64,000 nt of DNA from Anaerococcus vaginimassiliensis (GTDB taxonomy: Bacteria; Bacillota; Clostridia; Tissierellales; Peptoniphilaceae), in NCBI RefSeq assembly GCF_900626155.1, contig NZ_LR130844.1, forward strand, positions 1,446,880-1,510,879. Direction: 5' to 3'. Positions within the stretch are counted from its first letter, which is position 1, and each line of letters starts with the position of its first letter. A program made the translations under genes and the position numbers. The notes under the pieces are model-generated. The model was not told the origin of the DNA and made no database searches. It saw only the letters and a program-made list of their open reading frames with translations. Shown piece by piece: positions 57,595 to 64,000 of this stretch.

Positions 57595-57624
57595 TAAAAA
57601 AAGAGAGTGGTGCAATCACCACTC
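57595..57624 (-). terminator. Terminator after gatB, directly before mtaD
   Basis: GAGTGGTG and CACCACTC around a four-base loop (57605-57624), followed on the minus strand by a run of seven T. Only five bases separate that run from the mtaD ATG. Confidence 0.82.
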
Positions 57625-57625
57625 C

Positions 57626-59044
57626 CTACTCTCCAATCTTCTCTCTTAATAGTTTATTAATTTCTTGTGGATTTCCTTTACCCTTAGTTTTCTTCATTGA
57701 TTGACCTACTAAGAATCCAAAGGCTCTATCTTTACCTGCCTTGATGTCCTCAATTGATTCAGGATTTTCTTTTAAAACTTCTTCTACAATTTCTTCTAGA
57801 TAAGATGAATCTGATATTTGAAGTAAGTTTCTTTCCTCAGATAACTTTTGAGGATCTTCATTTGTTTCATATATTTCTCTAAGTAGCTTTTTAGCGACAT
57901 TATTATTTATTTTGTTGTCTTTAGCTAATATTATTAATTTAGCAAAATTCTCAGTAGACAAATTCATATCTGAAGGAGTTTGTTCAAACTCATTTAGTCT
58001 TCTTGATAGTTCAGATAAAATCCAATTTGCGCATGTATTTGGATCATCTACAATTCTATTAGTATCTTCGAAAAGTTTAGCAAGTTCTCTATCATTTGCT
58101 AGAAGATTTGAATCATATTGGCTAAGCTTTAGAGTATCGATGTATCTTTTCTCTTTATCTTTTGGTAGTTCAGGAAGATTTTTTCTTATATTTTCGATAA
58201 ATTCATCGCTAAGTTCAATTAGAGGGATATCGCCATCAACTGAGAACCTATAGTCGTTACCCACTTCCTTATTTCTCATGTGAATTGTTTCAAGTTTTTC
58301 ATCATCCCATCTTCTTGTTTCCTTAACTCCAAGATCTCCTTGTTTAAGTAAATTAACCTGTCTTTCAACTTCATAGCTTAGGGCATTTTCTATAGCTTTT
58401 ATAGAGTTAATGTTTTTAATCTCAGCTATGGCAGTTCTTTCACCGTTATCAAGATTCTCTAAGTTTATATTTACATCAACACGCATTGATCCTTGTGCCA
58501 TTATACAATCAGAAACACCTAAGAATCTTAATGTAGAAGCTAAAGTTTCTACGTATTCTCTAGCTTCGTCAGGAGATGATAAATCTGGTTCACTTACAAT
58601 TTCAATCAAAGGTACACCCGATCTATTATAGTCCATTAGAGTTGCGTTTTTCTCATCATGATTAGATTTTCCAGTATCTTCTTCCATATGAATTTCAGCT
58701 ATTCTAATCTTTTTGCCTGATTCTAGCTCTATAAACCCATTTGTAGCATATGGCTTATCAAATTGTGTTATCTGATATCCTTTTACAAGATCAGGATAAA
58801 AATATTTCTTTCTATCCATTTTTTGATCATTTCTAATATCACAATTAAAAGCTAAACCAGCCCTTACTGCAAGCTCTACTGCTTTTTCATTCATTTGTGG
58901 TAAAGCACCTGGATGACCTAAGCATACTGGACATACATTAGTGTTAGGAACGGCACCGAACTCATTTTTACAGGAGCAAAACATTTTTGTATCAGTGGCC
59001 ATTTCCACGTGAATTTCTAATCCTATTATTGTTTTAGTTTTCAT
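57626..59044 (-). CDS. gatB: Aspartyl/glutamyl-tRNA amidotransferase subunit B
   Basis: A 472-residue kinase subunit of GatCAB that activates mischarged Glu-tRNA(Gln) or Asp-tRNA(Asn). It starts TIIGLEIHVEMATDTKMFCSC; the zinc cysteines are in CSCKNEFGAVPNTNVCPVCLGHPG. It has KKYFYPDLVKGYQITQFD and the C-terminal YqeY-like tail ending KGKGNPQEINKLLREKIGE. It overlaps gatA by 11 bases. Confidence 0.97.
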   Translation of the reverse strand: MKTKTIIGLEIHVEMATDTKMFCSCKNEFGAVPNTNVCPVCLGHPGALPQMNEKAVELAVRAGLAFNCDIRNDQKMDRKKYFYPDLVKGYQITQFDKPYATNGFIELESGKKIRIAEIHMEEDTGKSNHDEKNATLMDYNRSGVPLIEIVSEPDLSSPDEAREYVETLASTLRFLGVSDCIMAQGSMRVDVNINLENLDNGERTAIAEIKNINSIKAIENALSYEVERQVNLLKQGDLGVKETRRWDDEKLETIHMRNKEVGNDYRFSVDGDIPLIELSDEFIENIRKNLPELPKDKEKRYIDTLKLSQYDSNLLANDRELAKLFEDTNRIVDDPNTCANWILSELSRRLNEFEQTPSDMNLSTENFAKLIILAKDNKINNNVAKKLLREIYETNEDPQKLSEERNLLQISDSSYLEEIVEEVLKENPESIEDIKAGKDRAFGFLVGQSMKKTKGKGNPQEINKLLREKIGE

Positions 59045-60446
59045 TTATACTCCTTAAAAATTTTTCACTTGCATTTAATAAATTATTATCCTCAAACCTA
59101 TCTGCTATAAGCTGAACAGAACCAGAAAGCCCTTTTCTAACTGGTAATGATATTCCACACATACCTGCCAAATTAACTATTACATTAAATCCATCTGATC
59201 TAAAATCGCTCAAAGGATCATCATTAGCTTCACCAAGTTTTGGTGCAAGATTTGTTGTTGTTGGGGTAATGATAAAATCATATTCTTTAAATAGATCTTC
59301 TAATTCATTTCTTATTAGGCTTCTTATTTTTAGACCTTTTTTATATATTTTTTGATCATCGTTAGCGGATAAATACATAGTTCCAAGAGCTATTCTTCTT
59401 TGCACTTCTTCTCCAAGTCCCTCTGATCTAGATTTTACAAAAAGTTCCTCTACATTTTCATATTTATCTGCTTGGTATCCGAATCGTACTCCATCAAATC
59501 TACTCATGTTTGATGATACTTCTGAGCTCATAACTACATTATATACAGGATTTGCATATTTTGCGTATTCTAACTTAACTTCTTCTAACTCAGCACCTAG
59601 TTCTTTTAATTGATTTAGGGCTTTTTCATAGTCCTTTCCAACTGTATCCTCAATTCCCTTATATAAATTTGACGATGTATTTATATAACCAATTTTTTTA
59701 CCTTTAAAATCATAATCTTCATATTTGTAATCATATTTTTCTAGAATAGATGTCATATCTTTAGGATCAGGTGATGAAGTTGTGTTTGCTAACACCCTTA
59801 TATCTTCGATATTTTTAGCAAATAATGACACTTGGTCCAGAGTATTTGCCATAGATACTACTCCAGACCTACTCATAAGTGAGTAAGTAGGCTTATATCC
59901 GATTATATTGCAGTATGATGCAGGACATCTAACTGATCCACCTGTATCAGTTCCTAGTGAAATTAAAACATCATCTTTGGCAACAGCTACAGCTGAACCT
60001 GATGAAGATCCACCCGGTACTCTTGATTCATCAAGCGGGTTTTTTGTTGGACCAAAATATGAACTTTCGCCTCTACCACCCATTGCAAATTCGTCCATGT
60101 TTGATTTAGCTACAATTATAGCATCTTCTTTGATGAGATTTTCAACTACTGTAGCATTAAAAATAGGAGTAAAATCTTCTAACATTTTTGAAGCACAAGT
60201 CATCCTCATTTGATCGTAGGATATATTATCCTTAACTACAACAGGAATACCAAATAATTTTCCTAGTTTTTCTCCATTTTTTAGTTTTTGATCAAGTTCT
60301 CTAGCTTTATTTATAGCGCCATCACCATCAACGCTAATATAAGCATTCAAAGTATCAGCTTCTATTTTATCTATAGTAGATTTAATATGATCTTCTACAC
60401 TTAAATTACCTTTTTTATATTCATCTATTAGATTTTCAATATTCAT
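59034..60446 (-). CDS. gatA: Aspartyl/glutamyl-tRNA amidotransferase subunit A
   Basis: A 470-residue amidase subunit that releases ammonia from glutamine. The Ser-cisSer-Lys triad is in VVVKDNI (Lys), GGSSSGSAVAVA (cis-Ser) and GTDTGGSVRCPAS (nucleophile Ser). The frame runs to 60467, but the ATG at 60446 with GGAG nine bases upstream fits the family start MNIENLI. It starts eight bases after gatC, consistent with coupling. Confidence 0.96.
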   Translation of the reverse strand: MNIENLIDEYKKGNLSVEDHIKSTIDKIEADTLNAYISVDGDGAINKARELDQKLKNGEKLGKLFGIPVVVKDNISYDQMRMTCASKMLEDFTPIFNATVVENLIKEDAIIVAKSNMDEFAMGGRGESSYFGPTKNPLDESRVPGGSSSGSAVAVAKDDVLISLGTDTGGSVRCPASYCNIIGYKPTYSLMSRSGVVSMANTLDQVSLFAKNIEDIRVLANTTSSPDPKDMTSILEKYDYKYEDYDFKGKKIGYINTSSNLYKGIEDTVGKDYEKALNQLKELGAELEEVKLEYAKYANPVYNVVMSSEVSSNMSRFDGVRFGYQADKYENVEELFVKSRSEGLGEEVQRRIALGTMYLSANDDQKIYKKGLKIRSLIRNELEDLFKEYDFIITPTTTNLAPKLGEANDDPLSDFRSDGFNVIVNLAGMCGISLPVRKGLSGSVQLIADRFEDNNLLNASEKFLRSINEN

Positions 60447-60454
60447 TATAGCTC

Positions 60455-60733
60455 CTACAATTTCCAATCAAGTCTAAAGTAACCAAATTCAGTATCTCTT
60501 GCATTTTCTAATGCTTTTTCACGACTTACTGAATCAATAGCCACATCTTTTCTAAAAACTGCTTTGTGGTTCGGTAGTATTTCAGTCATATTAACTTTAT
60601 CAGTATCAACAATAAATATATCTTCGATGAAGTCAATAACAGTATTAAATTTTTTAGATATCACTTCCACATCTTTTCCATCAAGACTAAGATTAGAAAG
60701 TCTATATATTTTTTCTACTTCTTTGTTATCCAT
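60455..60733 (-). CDS. gatC: Aspartyl/glutamyl-tRNA amidotransferase subunit C
   Basis: A 92-residue small subunit that wraps GatA and GatB. EVEKIYRLSNLSLD at the start and PNHKAVFRKDVAIDSVSREKALENARDTEFGYFRL at the end match GatC. The order ligA-gatC-gatA-gatB is typical for Firmicutes. It overlaps ligA by eight bases. Confidence 0.92.
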   Translation of the reverse strand: MDNKEVEKIYRLSNLSLDGKDVEVISKKFNTVIDFIEDIFIVDTDKVNMTEILPNHKAVFRKDVAIDSVSREKALENARDTEFGYFRLDWKL

Positions 60734-62735
60734 TTTTCTTCCCTTCTAATTTCTCTAAAAACTCGTAAAGTTTATCACCTTCGTATATTTCAATACCTAG
60801 ATTAAGAGCCTTGTTCTTTTTTGATCCAGCCTTATCTCCACATAAAACATAGTCAGTATTCTTTGATACGGAGCCAGTAACTTTACCAGCATTTTTTTCA
60901 ATTAGGTTTTTAATATCATCTCTCTTGTAATTTTCTATAGTTCCTGTAATTACAAAAGTCGTACCTTCTAAACCATTACTATTATTATCTTCTTTTGGAT
61001 TAGAAATTTCTATACCTTTTTCTAATAAAATATCTATTGACCTTTTAATATTAGGATCATTAAAATATTCGATTATATTTTGAGCAGTGATTTCACCTAT
61101 GTCTTCGACATCTACAAGCTCATCTTCCTTTGCTTGTCTAAGCCTATCAAAGCTCTTAAACTTATTTGCTAAATCTCTTGATGTTCTTTCTCCTACATTA
61201 GGTATACCGATAGCATATATAAAATTATGAAGGTCTACTTTTTTACTAGCTTCAATAGCATTTAAGAGATTCTTGGTTTTTTTATCGCCAAATCTATCGA
61301 GATTAATTAGCATATCGTAAGTCAAATCGTATATATCATCTATTTCATTTATATCTAAAGCATCCATCAATTGACTTATAGTCTTCTCAGATAGGCCCTC
61401 AATATCCATTGCATTTCTTGAAGCGAAGTGCTCCATTCTTGCAAGAAGTTGAGGTTTACAAGATATAGAATTGGGGCAAATTATATGAACATTTCCCTCA
61501 ATAAGTTCGCTTCCACAGTATGGACAATGCTTTGGTTTTTCTATTTCTAAGGTTTCAGGTTGATTTTCATCAACAACTCCCAATATTTCAGGTATTACAT
61601 CGTTAGATCTTCTAATAAATACCTTTGAACCAATCTTAACCTTTTTTCTTAATATGTCATCATAATTATTTAGGGTAGCTCTAGTAACCGTCACTCCTGA
61701 AAAGTCAACTGGTTCAAGAATTGCACTTGGAGTAACTTTTCCAGTCCTTCCAACATTCCATACAACTTCTTTAAGAGTAGTTGTGAATTCTTCCGCTTCA
61801 TATTTATAAGCAATAGACCATCGCGGAAATTTGTTGGTAGTTCCAAGAACTTCTTGAGTTTTTTTGTCATTTATTTTTATAACAACTCCATCAGTTAAAA
61901 TATCTAATGTCGTTCTTTCTTCTTTAATTCTTTCAAGTTCAGCTATTATTTCATCTAAATTGTTAACCTTTTTATGGTAAGGATGAGTTTGTAAACCTTG
62001 TTTTTTTAGAAATTCTAACATTTCTTCTTCACTTTTGAAGTCAAGATTATTTGTTGGGATTGAATAAAAATATGCTGTCAGATTTCTTTTTGCAGTTTCT
62101 TTTGGATTCAAATTTCTTAAAGCACCTGCTGCTGCATTTCTTGCATTTTTAAGTTGTACTTCATTGTTCTCATTATATTTTTTAAGCTCACTTAATGGCA
62201 TAAGAGCTTCACCTTGGATTTCAAGTAAAGATTTTTCTTTTATTATCTTAGGTATTGATTTTATTGTATTTACTTGAGCTGATATTTCTTCTCCAACTGT
62301 TCCGTTGCCTCTAGTTGCAGCATTAACCAGAACGCCATCATCATAGGTTAGATTTACGGTCAACCCATCAAACTTATACTCCATTATAAATGTGAGCTCT
62401 TCCAGTTGTTTATCATGGCTATTATTGTAATCTATTCTTAATCTATTAGCTCTATTGATCCAATCCTCAAGTTTATCATATGTTTGAGCCTTATCTTGAG
62501 ATAAAAGTTTTGTTATATGAAAATGCTTCTCAAACTTTTCTAAAACCTGTCCACCAACTTTTTGTGTAGGAGAATTTTCATTTATATAGCCACTCTTATC
62601 TTCTAGCTTAACTAGTCTATCATAAATCTCATCGTATTCACCATCTGAGACCAAGGGTTCATCCAAAGTATAATAATGATAATTTAGTCTATTAATTTCT
62701 TCGATTAGTTGATTGATTTCTTCTCTAATATCCAT
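60726..62735 (-). CDS. ligA: NAD+-dependent DNA ligase
   Basis: A 669-residue ligase sealing nicks in replication and repair. The Ia/adenylation domain has the AMP-lysine K121 in EYKFDGLTV, a variant of the usual EPKxDG. RGNGTVGEEI follows. An OB fold, a four-cysteine zinc finger (CPYCGSEL and CPNSISC), tandem helix-hairpin-helix repeats and a C-terminal BRCT domain (GTTFVITGTI onward) complete it. It follows pcrA by two bases. Confidence 0.96.
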   Translation of the reverse strand: MDIREEINQLIEEINRLNYHYYTLDEPLVSDGEYDEIYDRLVKLEDKSGYINENSPTQKVGGQVLEKFEKHFHITKLLSQDKAQTYDKLEDWINRANRLRIDYNNSHDKQLEELTFIMEYKFDGLTVNLTYDDGVLVNAATRGNGTVGEEISAQVNTIKSIPKIIKEKSLLEIQGEALMPLSELKKYNENNEVQLKNARNAAAGALRNLNPKETAKRNLTAYFYSIPTNNLDFKSEEEMLEFLKKQGLQTHPYHKKVNNLDEIIAELERIKEERTTLDILTDGVVIKINDKKTQEVLGTTNKFPRWSIAYKYEAEEFTTTLKEVVWNVGRTGKVTPSAILEPVDFSGVTVTRATLNNYDDILRKKVKIGSKVFIRRSNDVIPEILGVVDENQPETLEIEKPKHCPYCGSELIEGNVHIICPNSISCKPQLLARMEHFASRNAMDIEGLSEKTISQLMDALDINEIDDIYDLTYDMLINLDRFGDKKTKNLLNAIEASKKVDLHNFIYAIGIPNVGERTSRDLANKFKSFDRLRQAKEDELVDVEDIGEITAQNIIEYFNDPNIKRSIDILLEKGIEISNPKEDNNSNGLEGTTFVITGTIENYKRDDIKNLIEKNAGKVTGSVSKNTDYVLCGDKAGSKKNKALNLGIEIYEGDKLYEFLEKLEGKKNG

Positions 62736-62737
62736 TT

Positions 62738-64000
62738 TTAAACCTTTTCTATTGGTGCATAGTCCTGATTTAGTTTCTTCAATCCTTTTTTATCAAAAGC
62801 AACAACAAGTTCATTACCCTTATCTTGTTCCTTTATTTGGACTATAGTCCCCATTCCCCACTTACTATGCCTAATCTTATCTCCAACTTGGAAATCACTG
62901 TCGCTAGCATCTGTTTTAACCAACTTTTTATTTAAAACTGACTGCCTTGTTTTCTCACGCATATAATCTTCAGCCATTGCTTTTTCATATTCTCTAGATG
63001 TATATCCATATGAGGAAGAATCTTCTTCAACGATAACTTTGTCGATTATTTCATATACAAATCTTGATGGCTTATAGAAAATAGGCTTGCCGTAATTTCT
63101 CCTAGACTTAGAACTTGTTAGAAAAAGTTTTTCTCTAGCTCTAGTTATTCCAACATAAAATAACCTTCTTTCTTCCTCTACATTTCCCTCGTCTATGCTT
63201 CTCTTTCCGGGAAATAGTCCTTCATCCAAGCCAACCACGAAAACTATAGGAAACTCCAAGCCCTTTGCTGCATGCATAGTCATTAGCGAAACAGAATTAT
63301 CTTTATCTTCTGTCTTATCCAAATCAGATAGCAGGGATAAATTCTCCAAATAATCAAAAATAGTATCATCTGGATTTTCCTCTTCATACTCTGCTGCAGA
63401 TGATATAAACTCATTGATGTTATCAATTCGAGACCTATCTTCGACAGAATATGAAGTTTCAAGCATTTTTAAATAGCCAGATTTATCCAAAACTTCATTT
63501 ATTAAATCAACTATCTTATATTTCTCTATGTTGTCGAATATGTCCTTAAGTGGCATATAAAATTTATCAGCTAACTTCTTAAGTCTATCATTTAATAGAG
63601 GCCTAAACTCGTCTAATCTTATTAAATCAAGCATTGATATTTCATGTAAAGATGAAATACTCTCTAACTCTGCAATAGATTTATTACCTATACCTCTTTT
63701 AGGTTCATTTATAATTCTTTTTAAAGCTAAGTCATCTTTAGGATTAACTATTATTTTCAAGTATGAAACTAAATCTTTTATTTCTTTTCTGTCATAGAAT
63801 TTTAGACCACCTATAACCTTATAGTTTATAAGATTTTTCATAAGAATTTCTTCAAATGACCTAGACTGAGCGTTTGTTCTATATAATATTGCAAAGTCTT
63901 TTGCGTCATACCCTTGATATGTCAATTCCTTAATATTATCCAAAACAAATTTGGCTTCTTCGCTTTCAACATTAGTTGTTCTATATATTGGCTTTGAACC
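62738..64000 (-). CDS. pcrA: ATP-dependent DNA helicase PcrA/UvrD, C-terminal part (cut by window edge)
   Basis: The frame is open to the right edge and the N-terminal part, including Walker A, lies outside. The visible 420 residues cover the 1B/2A/2B regions of a UvrD-type superfamily I helicase. They include FAILYRTNAQSRSFEE, LKRIINEPKRGIGNKS, VSLMTMHAAKGLEFPIVFVVGL (motif V), EERRLFYVGITRARE (motif VI) and a C-terminal KOW/Tudor-like tail (GDKIRHSKWGMGTIVQI), typical of PcrA. It is first of pcrA-ligA-gatCAB. The true start is not in the window. Confidence 0.93.
   Translation of the reverse strand, partial: GSKPIYRTTNVESEEAKFVLDNIKELTYQGYDAKDFAILYRTNAQSRSFEEILMKNLINYKVIGGLKFYDRKEIKDLVSYLKIIVNPKDDLALKRIINEPKRGIGNKSIAELESISSLHEISMLDLIRLDEFRPLLNDRLKKLADKFYMPLKDIFDNIEKYKIVDLINEVLDKSGYLKMLETSYSVEDRSRIDNINEFISSAAEYEEENPDDTIFDYLENLSLLSDLDKTEDKDNSVSLMTMHAAKGLEFPIVFVVGLDEGLFPGKRSIDEGNVEEERRLFYVGITRAREKLFLTSSKSRRNYGKPIFYKPSRFVYEIIDKVIVEEDSSSYGYTSREYEKAMAEDYMREKTRQSVLNKKLVKTDASDSDFQVGDKIRHSKWGMGTIVQIKEQDKGNELVVAFDKKGLKKLNQDYAPIEKV

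Noticed and set aside
1-64000. CRISPR arrays, prophage genes or a defence island
   Set aside because: No spaced direct repeats, phage structural genes or known defence genes were seen; the mazF gene lies in a housekeeping operon.

Overview
The window is a low-GC, gene-dense chromosomal segment from an anaerobic Firmicute. It carries an oxygen-independent (class III) ribonucleotide reductase with its radical-SAM activase, a SCIFF ranthipeptide locus typical of clostridia, a THF riboswitch on a folate transporter, rny, ndoA/mazF next to alr, and GatCAB. The combination and the base composition suggest the Tissierellia (Peptoniphilaceae, for example Anaerococcus or Peptoniphilus). That genus-level guess is inference, not proven here.

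Layout. 1-224: the end of an IS150/IS3-type insertion sequence running off the left edge. 243-3269 (minus): SCIFF peptide and its radical-SAM maturase, preceded by a PLP decarboxylase-fold enzyme. 3361-12664 (plus): LCP ligase and apt; a CtsR-box-controlled J-protein/clpB heat-shock pair; NrdR-box-controlled nrdD-nrdG; and a lemA/TPM membrane pair. 12704-14144 (minus): folT with a THF riboswitch, and a nitroreductase. 14211-20398 (plus): a nuclease-helicase fusion, an RlmD-type rRNA methyltransferase, a serine hydrolase, a DUF4298-like protein and an Fe-alcohol dehydrogenase. 20501-21514 (minus): tRNA-Lys(CUU) and a C39-type lipoprotein peptidase. 21671-28331 (plus): mutS-mutL-miaA and a PLP lyase. 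28367-40211 (minus): a Xer recombinase, rny, cysK-cysE, rpsB-tsf, and gmk-rpoZ-coaBC-priA-ftsY. 40301-42049 (plus): rqcH. 42104-52103 (minus): hup; a long run glmU-prs-pth-mfd-prsA plus a second SurA_N-like lipoprotein; deoD; rpiB. 52238-53632 (plus): murC. 53683-64000 (minus): pcrA (cut by the window edge)-ligA-gatC-gatA-gatB, then an amidohydrolase, an AcpS-NnrD fusion, alr and mazF.

Most of the window is housekeeping: mismatch repair, translation quality control, cell-wall precursors, nucleotide salvage and replication restart. No phage, CRISPR array or defence island is visible. The main interest lies in regulatory sites and in oddities of known families. Regulatory sites are a CtsR box, a tandem NrdR box pair, a THF riboswitch, large palindromes upstream of the Xer recombinase, and terminators placed inside or at the edge of genes. 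Family oddities are a MutL whose endonuclease motifs are all degraded, a holo-ACP synthase fused to NAD(P)HX dehydratase without the epimerase, a MazF toxin directly behind alr with no antitoxin gene, a degenerate PrsA-like twin, and a Cas4/RecB-like nuclease fused to an XPD-type helicase.
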